Positions 1-8,435 of a DNA stretch of 64,000 nucleotides are shown in pieces. This stretch comes from Spirosoma taeanense (lineage in GTDB: Bacteria > Bacteroidota > Bacteroidia > Cytophagales > Spirosomataceae): contig NZ_CP053435.1 of the NCBI RefSeq assembly GCF_013127955.1, forward strand, positions 4,154,001-4,218,000, read 5' to 3'. A program made the position numbers and the translations under genes. How positions within the stretch are numbered: position 1 is the first letter of the stretch; each line of letters starts with the position of its first letter. The notes beneath the pieces are model-generated. The model made no database searches, was not told where the DNA came from, and saw only the letters and a list, made by a program, of their open reading frames with translations.

Positions 1-673
1 AATGTTCCTGCGATTGAACTGACATCGGCCCCAGCAGTTCGCCCCCGGATTCGATCAGGTAGATGTCCATCATCTTGAAGTCCAGCTCAGGGTAGTCGCT
101 GGGCAGTACCGTCCGGCGCATTTCGGCCAGCGTTCCGCAGAGTTCAACCCCTGTTGGCCCCCCACCCACGACTACGACATCCATCAGGCCCTCGCGTTCC
201 TCGGCCGTTTCGACGCTCAGCGCGTCCTCGAAGTTCTGCAGCATCCGATTACGTAACGCAATGGCTTCCGAAACCGATTTCATTGGCAGCGCTTTCTCGA
301 TGATATTCTGCTGATTAAAAAAATTCGTGTCGGCTCCGGTAGCGATAACCAGGTAGTCGTATGAAATCGGTCCCAGTTCGGTATCGACCGTTTTCTCAAG
401 CGGCCGCACCCCCGTAACCGTCGTAATGCGAATGTGAACGTTTTTGCAGTTACCAAACACGGCCCGCAGCGGAAACAGGATAGAATTGGCTTCCAGGCCA
501 GCCGTTGCCACCTGATAATACAGCGGCTGAAATTCGTGGTAATTGTGCTTGTTGATCAGCACGACCTGAAATTCCTTCATCCGCGACAGGCGTCGGGCCA
601 GTTTCAGTCCACCAAAGCCCGCGCCGACAATAACCACGCGCTTCCGATCTGTTTGGGGTATGTTTGGGTTCAT
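1..673 (-). CDS. NDH-2 type NADH:quinone oxidoreductase (3' end outside window)
   Basis: Single-polypeptide NADH dehydrogenase that passes electrons from NADH through FAD to quinone without pumping protons; it works at the inner face of the cytoplasmic membrane. Read on the minus strand from ATG at 673, about 224 codons are present and the C-terminal half lies beyond the left edge. Seen: an FAD-binding Rossmann motif VVIVGAGFGGL at about residues 13-23, the family stretch NYHEFQPLYYQVATAGLE at about 44-61, the FAD motif DYLVIATGA near 105, and the second dinucleotide motif VVVVGGGPTGVELCG near 167 for NADH. The family usually has 400-450 residues. The next gene, bshA, is on the same strand but a hairpin separates them. 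Confidence 0.9.
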   Translation of the reverse strand, partial: MNPNIPQTDRKRVVIVGAGFGGLKLARRLSRMKEFQVVLINKHNYHEFQPLYYQVATAGLEANSILFPLRAVFGNCKNVHIRITTVTGVRPLEKTVDTELGPISYDYLVIATGADTNFFNQQNIIEKALPMKSVSEAIALRNRMLQNFEDALSVETAEEREGLMDVVVVGGGPTGVELCGTLAEMRRTVLPSDYPELDFKMMDIYLIESGGELLGPMSVQSQEH

Positions 674-775
674 CGATATCTGATTTGGGGTCCTGTGAGT
701 GTATAGCCTGAGGTTTTCACCGGGTTGACTGATGCATGAACCATCATGCTATGAACTCGTAAACCGCAAACCTTC

Positions 776-797
776 CGTAAGGTTCTATAACCTTACG
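776..797 (-). terminator. Hairpin at the bshA stop codon
   Basis: Perfect 9-bp inverted repeat CGTAAGGTT / AACCTTACG with a 4-base CTAT loop. It covers the bshA stop codon (793-795) and lies between bshA and the NDH-2 gene. There is no clear T run, so it may be a weak terminator or a 3'-end stabiliser. Confidence 0.5.
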
Positions 798-1932
798 ATA
801 CTAACGGCCGCGATTCCTGCAATACCCGCTCATAATACGCTTCGTAGCGGGGCAGAATCCGGGACAGTTCAAACTCTCTGGCACGGGAGAGGGCGTTTGC
901 CTTAAAGGTTGGCAGGTTCGCATCCTCCAGCACATACAGGGCATTTTTGACCATATCCTGCACGTCGCCAACGGGGCTCAGAAAACCCGTAACGCCCTGA
1001 ATGTTCAGTTCGGGCAAACCGCCCGCGTTCGACGAAATGACGGGCACTTCGCAGGCCATCGCTTCGAGCGCGGCCAGACCAAAACTTTCGTTTTCGGACG
1101 GCATCACGAACAGATCCGCCACCGACAGTACCTCTTCTACGGCGTCCAGCTTCCCCAGAAACCGCACCTGATCGTAGATGCCCAGATCGCGCACGAGCCG
1201 CTCGATACGGGCCCGTTCGGGACCGTCGCCCACGAGCAGAAGCTTGGCGGGAATCTGCTGCTGAACGTGATAGAACATCATTACGGCGTCGTCAATGCGT
1301 TTAACGCGCCGGAAATTTGACGTATGCACAATCAGTTTTTCACCGTTCGGACAGATAGCTTTTTTAAAATGCTCTTTCTGCTGGCGTCTGAACCGGTCTA
1401 GGTCCACAAAATTCGGAATGACCTCAATCTCGCGGTGTACGTTAAAATGGGCGTAGGTGTCCTGCCGCAGATTCTCCGACACAGACGTAACGCCATCCGA
1501 CTCGTTGATGCTGAACGTAACGACGGGTTCATAGGAAGCGTCTTTGCCCACCAGCGTAATATCCGTACCGTGAAGCGTCGTGACCACCGGCACCGCCCTG
1601 CCCTGCGAGCGCAGGATCATCTTGGCCATATAAGCCGCCGACGCGTGCGGAATGGCGTAATGAACGTGCAGTAAGTCAACGTTTTCGTTCAGCACCACAT
1701 TGACCATCTCGCTGGTCAGCGCCGACTCGTAGGGCGCGTACTGAAAGAGCGGATACGACGGAATTTTTACTTCGTGGTAATAAACGTTTTCGTTGAAGAA
1801 ATCGAGCCGGGGCGGCTGCTGGTACGTAATGAAGTGTATCTGGTGGCCGTTTTTGGCCAATGCTTTACCGAGTTCGGTGGCAACAACGCCACTGCCCCCG
1901 AAGGTCGGGTAGCACACAATGCCGATTTTCAT
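793..1932 (-). CDS. bshA: N-acetyl-alpha-D-glucosaminyl L-malate synthase BshA
   Basis: GT4-family glycosyltransferase that makes the first intermediate of bacillithiol from UDP-GlcNAc and L-malate in the cytoplasm. At 379 residues it has the usual length. Seen: the N-terminal glycine-rich loop PTFGGSGVVATELG (about 9-22), the conserved HVHYAIPHA (about 94-102), TTLHGTDITLVG (about 117-128), and a C-terminal GT4 nucleotide-sugar site with the E-x7-E pattern in ENESFGLAALEAMACE (about 280-295). This combination is typical of BshA rather than of a generic GT4 enzyme. Bacillithiol synthesis is known in many Bacteroidota. The ATG at 1932 is the natural start. It is divergent from the lipoprotein gene at 2178. 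Confidence 0.93.
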   Translation of the reverse strand: MKIGIVCYPTFGGSGVVATELGKALAKNGHQIHFITYQQPPRLDFFNENVYYHEVKIPSYPLFQYAPYESALTSEMVNVVLNENVDLLHVHYAIPHASAAYMAKMILRSQGRAVPVVTTLHGTDITLVGKDASYEPVVTFSINESDGVTSVSENLRQDTYAHFNVHREIEVIPNFVDLDRFRRQQKEHFKKAICPNGEKLIVHTSNFRRVKRIDDAVMMFYHVQQQIPAKLLLVGDGPERARIERLVRDLGIYDQVRFLGKLDAVEEVLSVADLFVMPSENESFGLAALEAMACEVPVISSNAGGLPELNIQGVTGFLSPVGDVQDMVKNALYVLEDANLPTFKANALSRAREFELSRILPRYEAYYERVLQESRPLVS

Positions 1933-2177
1933 GCGGGATGCCCCTGCGGGCTGGAAACGGTTTGTTGCTCAACAACAAATGAAGGTAAAAAGAATCCCAA
2001 CCAACCAGAATTACTAGCACCCGGAACGAACGGGCAGTCACAACCGGGCCATTCAGGCCCGGAGAGTAGGCCACATCCCCCCGTGCCTTTTCGGCGTTGA
2101 GAGCCCCCGCTAAGGGCCTGTTTTGGCAGCAGGACGTTGCTGCTGTTCCTTGCCCACTCTTTTACGCCCTGCCCTGC

Positions 2178-3437
2178 ATGTCTCTTAATCATTATCGTTG
2201 TTTCCTTTCGGCAATTGTCTGCGCGTTCATCGGCCTGCTGGCTGGCTGCGCAAATCACGAATCGGGTCAGACCGCAGCGTCTGCCACCGGACGGAAGACT
2301 TTCGGCGATGCGCTCTCGTTCCTTTCAAAACATAAGGAGGTAATTGTTCTGACCGCGCCCGACAATGATTCGGCGCAGGTAGTCGTGGTTGGCGCGTATC
2401 AGGGCCGGGTCATGACCAGCACGGCCAACGGGGCAGGCGGCACCAGCTACGGCTGGGTTAACGACAAACTCATTGCCGCCAGTCGTTACGAGCCGCACAT
2501 GAACGCCTTTGGTGGCGAAGACCGGATCTGGCTTTCGCCCGAGGGCGGGCAGTTTTCGATCTATTTTAAACCGGGCGCACCGTTCGATTTTGACCACTGG
2601 CAAACACCGGCCATCATTGATACGGTCAGCTATAAACTGGTCAGCAAGAATAAGTCCGAGGCTCGGTTCAGTCAGACCGCTACGCTCTACAACCATTCCG
2701 GCACCCGCTTCGACATTGGCATTGACCGGCAGGTGCGGGTTTTATCGCAGACGCAGATCAGTCGGTTGCTGGGCGTCAATTCGCTCGAAGGGCTGAAGGT
2801 AGTTGGCTACGAAACCGAAAACACGGTCCGCAATCGGGGTGACGACTGGCAGCGGGACAAAGGCGTGCTGGGCATCTGGATTCTGGGTATGTTTATTCCA
2901 GCACCCCAGACTACCATCATTGCCCCGTTTACAAAACAACGGACGGCTGCGCTGCAATTGACCGACAACTATTTCGGCAAAATACCGTCCGAAAGGCTGC
3001 GCGTGCAGGATTCCGTTGTACTGCTCCGAGCGGATGGGAAATTCCGCAGTAAAATCGGGATTGCACCCGCATCGGCCCGACCGGTGGCGGGCAGTTACGA
3101 TCCTGATAAAGGCATTCTGACGCTGGTACAGTTTGATCTTGACCCGGCGGGCGACTACCTGAAATCGTCCTGGGAAATGCACAAACAACCCTACCGGGGC
3201 GATGCGCTCAACGCTTACAACGACGGCCCGTTAGCCGATGGCAGTCAGATGGGCCCATTCTATGAACTGGAGTCTAACTCGGCGGTACGTCCTTTGAAAC
3301 GGGGTGAAGCCCTCGTTCACCATCACCGTACGTTTCATATCGAGGGCGACAGGAATGCCCTGCATCGTCTGACCAGAACTGTACTGGGCGTTGACCTAAA
3401 CCAGTTGCCGACCTGGCCGGACGCTAACCGGCCATAA
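2178..3437 (+). CDS. Predicted lipoprotein, DUF6786-like
   Basis: A 419-residue protein starting at ATG 2178; upstream in-frame codons lack a signal peptide and are rejected. The N-terminus carries a lipoprotein signal ending in LLAGC (Cys near residue 24), so the mature protein should be membrane-anchored. The rest is a single beta-rich domain with the stretches FGDALSFLSKH, VVVGAYQGRVMTSTA and HMNAFGGEDRIWLSPEGG, and it resembles the DUF6786 family of Bacteroidota, for which I know no function. Some of these folds recall galactose-mutarotase-like domains, but no catalytic residues can be assigned. It is divergent from bshA across 245 bp and no partner gene is evident. Confidence 0.75.
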   Translation: MSLNHYRCFLSAIVCAFIGLLAGCANHESGQTAASATGRKTFGDALSFLSKHKEVIVLTAPDNDSAQVVVVGAYQGRVMTSTANGAGGTSYGWVNDKLIAASRYEPHMNAFGGEDRIWLSPEGGQFSIYFKPGAPFDFDHWQTPAIIDTVSYKLVSKNKSEARFSQTATLYNHSGTRFDIGIDRQVRVLSQTQISRLLGVNSLEGLKVVGYETENTVRNRGDDWQRDKGVLGIWILGMFIPAPQTTIIAPFTKQRTAALQLTDNYFGKIPSERLRVQDSVVLLRADGKFRSKIGIAPASARPVAGSYDPDKGILTLVQFDLDPAGDYLKSSWEMHKQPYRGDALNAYNDGPLADGSQMGPFYELESNSAVRPLKRGEALVHHHRTFHIEGDRNALHRLTRTVLGVDLNQLPTWPDANRP

Positions 3438-3546
3438 AGCTACCGCTGGCATCACCATTAGCTGGTTTGATGTAGGCTTATTACGCGAACGGCTCCAGAC
3501 ACCTACCGACGATTGACGGAAACGCGTATTTTTGCAAAAAAACGCC

Positions 3547-4422
3547 ATGGTCGCGCGGCAGACTATACCCTTTTCAGCATTTGTTATCGGCTTTCTGCGG
3601 CTTATCCGTGTGCAGAACCTGCTGATCGTTGTGCTGACGCAGTTTCTCGCCCGCATCTTCCTGGTTGGTCCCAAAGCCGAATGGCCGCTGATTCTGGTCG
3701 ACCCAACGATCTGGCTGCTGTCGCTCTCAACCGTCTGCATTGCGGCAGCGGGCTACATCATCAACGATTACTTCGACATCAAGATCGACCTCATCAATAA
3801 ACCCCAGCGGGTGGTGATCGGGCGTTACCTGAAGCGCCGGGTAGCAATGGGTACCCACCAGTTGCTGAACGTAATTGGCTGCCTGATTGGCCTGTACCTG
3901 AGCAAATGGGTGTTTGTAGCCGATGTCGTATCGGTTTCGTTACTGTGGTTCTACTCGGCGCAGTTCAAACGGCAACCCGTTATCGGCAACGTCGTTATCT
4001 CCCTGCTAACGGCCCTGTCGCTCATTGTGCTGGCTGTTTATTACCGCCAGAATGCCGATATGCTGCTGATCTACGCCCTGTTTTCGTTTGGCATTTCGCT
4101 GGTTCGCGAAATTATTAAAGACATGCAGGACGTTCGGGGCGACGCCCGCTTCGGCTGCCGGACGCTGCCCATTGTCTGGGGCCTGCGCCGAACAAAATAC
4201 CTGCTTTACGTGCTCATCGCGTTGTTTATCATGAGTATGTTCCTGATCGCCGATGCGCTCGGTAACCCCCGGCTCGGCTGGATTTTCCTGATCCTGCTGA
4301 TTCCAATTACCTGGCTGACCTACCGGCTTGTTTACGCCGATACCCGGCGCGACTTCGGCTACCTCAGTACACTCTGCAAACTCATTATGCTCATGGGGGT
4401 TCTGAGTATGATCTGGGCCTGA
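3547..4422 (+). CDS. UbiA-family prenyltransferase
   Basis: Integral membrane enzyme that transfers a polyprenyl group from its diphosphate to an acceptor. Two Asp-rich motifs that bind Mg-diphosphate are visible: NDYFDIKIDLINKP (about residues 78-91) and KDMQDVRGD (about 193-201). Hydrophobic segments along 291 residues fit the nine-helix UbiA fold. Bacteroidota homologues are often annotated as geranylgeranylglycerol-phosphate geranylgeranyltransferases, but the acceptor cannot be read from sequence; a quinone-pathway enzyme is an alternative. I chose ATG 3547 because the longer frame begins at a TTG. A Bacteroidota -7 box, TATTTTTG (3527-3534), lies just upstream and implies a very short leader. 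Confidence 0.85.
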   Translation: MVARQTIPFSAFVIGFLRLIRVQNLLIVVLTQFLARIFLVGPKAEWPLILVDPTIWLLSLSTVCIAAAGYIINDYFDIKIDLINKPQRVVIGRYLKRRVAMGTHQLLNVIGCLIGLYLSKWVFVADVVSVSLLWFYSAQFKRQPVIGNVVISLLTALSLIVLAVYYRQNADMLLIYALFSFGISLVREIIKDMQDVRGDARFGCRTLPIVWGLRRTKYLLYVLIALFIMSMFLIADALGNPRLGWIFLILLIPITWLTYRLVYADTRRDFGYLSTLCKLIMLMGVLSMIWA

Positions 4423-4496
4423 TTACGGTATAATTCCTGCTGGCTCTTCGGAGTTTTCTGACCTTTGTCTAAGTCGAAAGCGACAAAAAATTAAAA

Positions 4497-4515
4497 TTCG
4501 CAACTTTGTTGCAAA
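4497..4515. promoter_or_regulatory. Palindrome upstream of merC-like gene (candidate metal-regulator operator)
   Basis: A 19-bp interrupted palindrome centred on GCAACTTTGTTGC: five perfect pairs around a TTT centre, then one mismatch and two more pairs. Its core contains CAACTTTG, one base off the Bacteroidota -7 box, so a bound repressor would block promoter use. Fur/Zur-family regulators bind sites of this size and symmetry. The link to a named regulator is inference. Confidence 0.45.
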
Positions 4516-4571
4516 AATGTCGGTTAAGAGAAGGTACGATTGTCGAACAGGTCGTATTTTTGTGCTTACCC

Positions 4572-4952
4572 ATGAAGACAGATTTCCTCTCCCGTAAAGC
4601 TGATTACATCGGTATCACCGGCTCGGTGTTGTGCATTCTTCATTGCCTCATTACACCTGTGTTGCTGATGACAACCGCCTTGTTTCAGGACGAAAAATGG
4701 CGTCTGGGCTATCTGAGCCTGGATTATATCTTCATTGGTATCAACATCGTAGCCGTTTATTTTGCTACGCGTCATCAGGCTTCGCCCGTCATTAAAAAGG
4801 CGCTCTGGGGCTTTCTGAGCCTGTTCACTATTGCGCTTTTGCTGGAAGATTCGGCTCCCCTGTTTGAATACATGGCCTATGCAGCCTCGGCGGGTCTGGT
4901 GCTAACCCACCTCGTCAATATTCGCCAGCACCGGTTAAGCCACGCGCATTAG
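4572..4952 (+). CDS. MerC-domain membrane protein
   Basis: A 126-residue membrane protein with about four hydrophobic segments. The first helix carries GSVLCILHCLITP (about residues 14-26), the Cys-x3-Cys-type pair after a Gly/Ser that marks MerC domains, originally mercury importers. In Bacteroidota such proteins are common away from mer operons and are thought to handle other metals, often zinc; the metal is not shown by the sequence. ATG 4572 is preferred because it puts a short charged N-terminus before helix 1; the longer frame begins at TTG 4506 inside the palindrome. It converges on the MbnH-like gene with only 5 bp between stop codons. Confidence 0.85.
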   Translation: MKTDFLSRKADYIGITGSVLCILHCLITPVLLMTTALFQDEKWRLGYLSLDYIFIGINIVAVYFATRHQASPVIKKALWGFLSLFTIALLLEDSAPLFEYMAYAASAGLVLTHLVNIRQHRLSHAH

Positions 4953-4957
4953 TCCAG

Positions 4958-6049
4958 CTACGGAGCCAGCCGGGGATCCCGGACGTAGTCGAAGTCGGTC
5001 AGGGTGCGCAGGAACGCAATAATCTGTTTCTTTTCGGTATCGGTCAGCGGAATGCCCGGCTTGCCGTTCGTCTGCAGAGCCGGATCGAGTTCGGGTACAT
5101 TCTGCACCCCTCCGTTGGCGTAATGGCTCAACACCTGCTCAAGGGTTCCGTAGCGGCCGTCGTGCATATACGGACTGGTGCGGTCAATATTCCGCAGACT
5201 TGGCACTTTAAACAAGTACTTATCTTCTGTCCGGAGCGTCACCAGCGAGCGGCCTTCGTCCTGATTACTAGCGCGGCTCAGGCCGTTATTCCGGAACTGC
5301 TGATTGGTAAATAGTTCGCCGGAGTGGCAGGTAGCGCATTTCTGCTGAAACAGGTTCATTCCCGCCAGCTCATCGGCCGTCAGGTCGCCCCCCGATTCTT
5401 TCCGGACGTATTTGTCGTAGCGGCTGTTGGCCGACACCATCGTCAGCATAAACTGCGACAGGACTTTCAGCAGTCGTTCTGTTGTAATGGAATCGGTGCC
5501 GTAAGCGGCTTTGAAGAGGGCGGGATAGGTCGGGCTTTTCGCCAGATTTTCTTTCAGCGCGCTCAGCGTATGCCCCATCTCAACCGGGTTCGTAATGGGT
5601 GCAATCGGCACAAGGTCCAGATCCGATACGCCCCCATCCCAGAAAAACTGACGGTAGAACGCCAGATTCTGCAGGCCGATATTGTTCCGCGTCCCGATTT
5701 TATCGTTAATGCCGTGACTGAGCGCGTGATCGGTATGGGCAAAAGCCGACCCCTGAATGTGGCAGAACGCGCAACTGATGGTGCTGTTGACCGACAGCAT
5801 ATCGTCATAAAACAACCGTTTCCCCAACGCGACGCCTTCGACCGTCATCGGGTTTTTCGTAAAATCATAAACCGGGTCCGGGAAGTTGGCGGGCTTTTTC
5901 CAGACGTAAGGGGTGGTTTTGTACGGTACTGGCTGCGGCTCGTCGGGCTTCGTTGGGTCGCCACCGCCCGACTGGCCAGTATGGCAGGACGCCACCGCGC
6001 CGAACAGAGCTGCGCTCAATACCAATCCGATCAGGCCCCAGTGACGCAT
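4958..6049 (-). CDS. Di-heme cytochrome c peroxidase / MauG family, MbnH-like
   Basis: Periplasmic di-heme enzyme of the bacterial cytochrome c peroxidase/MauG family. 363 residues with a lipoprotein signal ending GAVASC (Cys22), so it is probably lipid-anchored. Two heme-binding CxxCH motifs are visible, CAFCH at 93-97 and CATCH at 238-242, and the C-terminal family motif PYMHDGRYGTLEQVL follows. It is 3 bp downstream of the MbnP-like gene on the same strand, which is the known MbnP/MbnH arrangement; in the characterised pair MbnH oxidises a tryptophan of MbnP to kynurenine. I therefore infer an MbnH role rather than peroxide detoxification. A plain CcpA-type peroxidase remains possible, since the axial ligand cannot be settled by eye. 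Confidence 0.85.
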   Translation of the reverse strand: MRHWGLIGLVLSAALFGAVASCHTGQSGGGDPTKPDEPQPVPYKTTPYVWKKPANFPDPVYDFTKNPMTVEGVALGKRLFYDDMLSVNSTISCAFCHIQGSAFAHTDHALSHGINDKIGTRNNIGLQNLAFYRQFFWDGGVSDLDLVPIAPITNPVEMGHTLSALKENLAKSPTYPALFKAAYGTDSITTERLLKVLSQFMLTMVSANSRYDKYVRKESGGDLTADELAGMNLFQQKCATCHSGELFTNQQFRNNGLSRASNQDEGRSLVTLRTEDKYLFKVPSLRNIDRTSPYMHDGRYGTLEQVLSHYANGGVQNVPELDPALQTNGKPGIPLTDTEKKQIIAFLRTLTDFDYVRDPRLAP

Positions 6050-6052
6050 AGG

Positions 6053-6892
6053 TTAGTTAACCGCGGTTGTCACGGCGTTTTTGTAGCGAATCATATGGGC
6101 GTAGTTGTCGGCCACGTCCTTCGATGCAGGCGAAACCATGATCTCCGGACTTTTAGCAATGCTCAGCGGAACCGGCCCATCGAATACGTTCAGCACATCG
6201 GTTTGAAGCGTTACGTCAGGCATTCGACTGGCCGATACCTCTACAACATCACCACCAAACGGCAGCGTTACGGTCTTCAGGTTGTTGATCGTGCGCGTAT
6301 CGCGTCCGCCGAAGAAACCAATATGGTACCGAAACGTGCGCTGGCCGGCGGCATCCGCCGGGGCTGCGGGCGACGTCCCTTCCAGCTTCATAAAGATATA
6401 TCCCGAATTCCATGACCAGTACATGCCGTTCGCGCCGATATGATCGCCCGCCGGATCGAGGACGCCCGTCCGACGGCTTATGTCCATCGTACTGCGCAGG
6501 CTATCTACGCCAATCACGAACGTTACGGCCTTGTAGCTGCCAATGGGTACGTTACGGAGCCGGATCTTCTGCGACGCGGGCTGACTCTCCTGGATCAGGA
6601 AATAGCTGCTGTCCTGCGGAACCACGTATTCGCTGCCGTCGGTACGCGTCAGCCTGATATTGCTGATAAAATAGTTGAACATCGTTGGCGTAAACGACTC
6701 ACCGGATGCGTTGCGGTAGGTTCCGCTGTTGAGCCGGAGGTCTTCGCTGCCCGCTACATTGTCGAACGTCAGGCCGAAGCTGCCGGTCAGGATGGGGTCA
6801 AATGAGGTATCCGGATCGGGCGTATCGCAGGCCACGATGGCCCAGCCCAGAATCAGCGCCGATAAACAGGCGAACGGAAACGTTAACTTCAT
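6053..6892 (-). CDS. MbnP-like copper-binding lipoprotein
   Basis: A 279-residue secreted lipoprotein: signal peptide ending AIVAC with Cys22. It carries the hallmarks of the MbnP family: FNYFISNIRL at about 72-81, and GMYWSWNSGYIFMKLEG at about 156-172, where W159 and W161 sit in the MxWxW segment. In studied MbnP proteins a tryptophan here is converted to kynurenine by MbnH and helps bind copper. Other potential ligands, such as H151, precede the motif. The adjacent di-heme MbnH-like gene completes the pair. No methanobactin precursor or biosynthesis genes are visible, so a copper storage, delivery or sensing role on the outer surface or in the periplasm is inferred. Confidence 0.85.
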   Translation of the reverse strand: MKLTFPFACLSALILGWAIVACDTPDPDTSFDPILTGSFGLTFDNVAGSEDLRLNSGTYRNASGESFTPTMFNYFISNIRLTRTDGSEYVVPQDSSYFLIQESQPASQKIRLRNVPIGSYKAVTFVIGVDSLRSTMDISRRTGVLDPAGDHIGANGMYWSWNSGYIFMKLEGTSPAAPADAAGQRTFRYHIGFFGGRDTRTINNLKTVTLPFGGDVVEVSASRMPDVTLQTDVLNVFDGPVPLSIAKSPEIMVSPASKDVADNYAHMIRYKNAVTTAVN

Positions 6893-6919
6893 AACCAGTT
6901 TTTCTTTTCAGGAATCATT

Positions 6920-7123
6920 CTAGCCTATCCGATTTCGGGCGTACAGCGCAATCAGGATTACGATCGTGCCGCTCACCCCCATCAGGAACAGCCAGACCAG
7001 CGCGTTGGTTGCGCTGAACGGCTGCTGCATAAACTCATTAACGAGGCCCACTACCGTACCGATGAAAATGCCAGTCATGCTGACAAAAATAAATTGAACA
7101 ATGGGCGGCAGTCGACGAAGCAT
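6920..7123 (-). CDS. Small membrane protein, unknown
   Basis: A 67-residue protein with two hydrophobic segments, about residues 7-28 and 41-62, and a positively charged C-terminus (YARNRIG). The spacing to its neighbours (27 bp to the MbnP-like start, 75 bp from the Asp-box protein stop) and the shared strand suggest it is co-transcribed with the metal gene run. I recognise no family. It could be a helper of the membrane complex or merely a passenger; the evidence for its being a gene is its clean hydrophobic pattern and its position. Confidence 0.55.
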   Translation of the reverse strand: MLRRLPPIVQFIFVSMTGIFIGTVVGLVNEFMQQPFSATNALVWLFLMGVSGTIVILIALYARNRIG

Positions 7124-7198
7124 AGCAGGTATACGGATAACGAACCCGCAGCGATTCTATTTTCAGCCTTAGCCATTCCAGACCATAAGTTAATCTGC

Positions 7199-8431
7199 TT
7201 ACTGAATTTCGCTCAGTTGTACCGTAATGACCGCCTTCTGCTCACCGGTTACCTGCTCATAGGCGATCAGCAATCCGTGTCTGGTGAACAGCACTGCCGG
7301 GTAGGTGGCATTGACGGTTTCGGGCGTCAGGTATTTTATGGGGCCGGATTTCAGCCCAACGAATGACTGCATCCCAATGCGGTGTTTAAACGTTCCCATC
7401 TGGTTGGAACCGTCGGTTGAGATCGCTTCGTCCCATACCCAGACCAGTTTCTCACCAGCGGCTGCGACCTGCGGATGCCGGGCACGGGCCGACAGATGAT
7501 CAGCGACCAACTGCTTTGTTCCCAGACGGGCCAGCCGCAGACCAACGGCTTCTTCCTTACCCGAAAACCACGTAACCAGCACGTCGCTGCCCACCTGCGC
7601 TACCGACGGCCCCGCGTGCGGACAGGCGTTAACCTGCCAGTTATCGGCGTAAACTGCCTTCGGCTGGGTGAACGTCCGGCCCCCATCCGACGAGACCACG
7701 TGGCTAATGTCGCGGGCCGCAATTTCACCGGGTTTTGCCGGGAGCATATCCCGATACGTCAGGTGAATACGCTGCTGAGCATCCACAAACACGTTCGTCC
7801 GGCAGCACTGGCAGGCGTTCTCGTCCACAATCAGCTCGTCCGTAAAGCCGCCCCCCGGCTTCGTCTGCATGAATTTTACGGGACGCCCTTCTTTACCCGG
7901 CATTTTTTCATCGAGCCAGACAATACCGATTTCACCGTTCGGCAGCCGGGTAATGTCGGCAAACGAATGACTCGTGCCGGGGGCAGTGTTCTGATGAACG
8001 GGCCGGGGCTCGGTCCAGGTTCGGCCACCATTGGTAGAAAGAACGTAAAGCAGATCTCCGGCAAAACGTGAGTCGGGCGTTGGGCGCGGCACCTCGAACA
8101 CCGCCAGCAGCGTACCGTCTTTCTTAGTCGCGATCTTGGGCATCCCTTCGGCATGAACCGAAAAACTGACAGGCGTTTTTACGCGGATTTTCGGGCCAAA
8201 AGCGGGACCTGTGCCAGAACCACTGTTACTGTTCATCACTGCGAAGCAGAAACTGGCGTGTTTATCGTCCTGTTTCTCGACCCAGCTCAGCAGCGGATTT
8301 CCGGCAGCATCGGTCGTTAGGCGGGGCGTTGCGCCCACAAAATTCGCGTCCGATACGGTCGTTTGCCGAACGGAACTGGGCTCCAGCAGACCTGTCAGAC
8401 CGGCGAGCAGGAAGGTGATGAGGCTTTTCAT
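7199..8431 (-). CDS. Sialidase-fold (Asp-box) secreted protein with CxCC motif
   Basis: A 410-residue protein with a signal peptide (KSLITFLLAGLTGLL). Two Asp-box repeats, STNGGRTW and SSDGGRTF, indicate a six-bladed beta-propeller of the BNR/sialidase type. The motif ENACQCCRTNVF (about residues 205-216) and the later NACPHAG supply thiols that fit metal or disulfide chemistry, whereas the arginine triad of true sialidases is not evident. I chose ATG 8431 because it begins directly at the signal peptide and leaves a 4-bp gap to the TonB receptor stop; the longer frame overlaps that gene. Such CxCC propellers are often called exo-alpha-sialidase automatically; here the context argues for a metal-related role (inference). 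Confidence 0.75.
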   Translation of the reverse strand: MKSLITFLLAGLTGLLEPSSVRQTTVSDANFVGATPRLTTDAAGNPLLSWVEKQDDKHASFCFAVMNSNSGSGTGPAFGPKIRVKTPVSFSVHAEGMPKIATKKDGTLLAVFEVPRPTPDSRFAGDLLYVLSTNGGRTWTEPRPVHQNTAPGTSHSFADITRLPNGEIGIVWLDEKMPGKEGRPVKFMQTKPGGGFTDELIVDENACQCCRTNVFVDAQQRIHLTYRDMLPAKPGEIAARDISHVVSSDGGRTFTQPKAVYADNWQVNACPHAGPSVAQVGSDVLVTWFSGKEEAVGLRLARLGTKQLVADHLSARARHPQVAAAGEKLVWVWDEAISTDGSNQMGTFKHRIGMQSFVGLKSGPIKYLTPETVNATYPAVLFTRHGLLIAYEQVTGEQKAVITVQLSEIQ

Positions 8432-8435
8432 AGAT

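Noticed and set aside
5324-6415. 363-residue plus-strand frame across the MbnH-like and MbnP-like genes
   Set aside because: Antisense shadow of two well supported genes.
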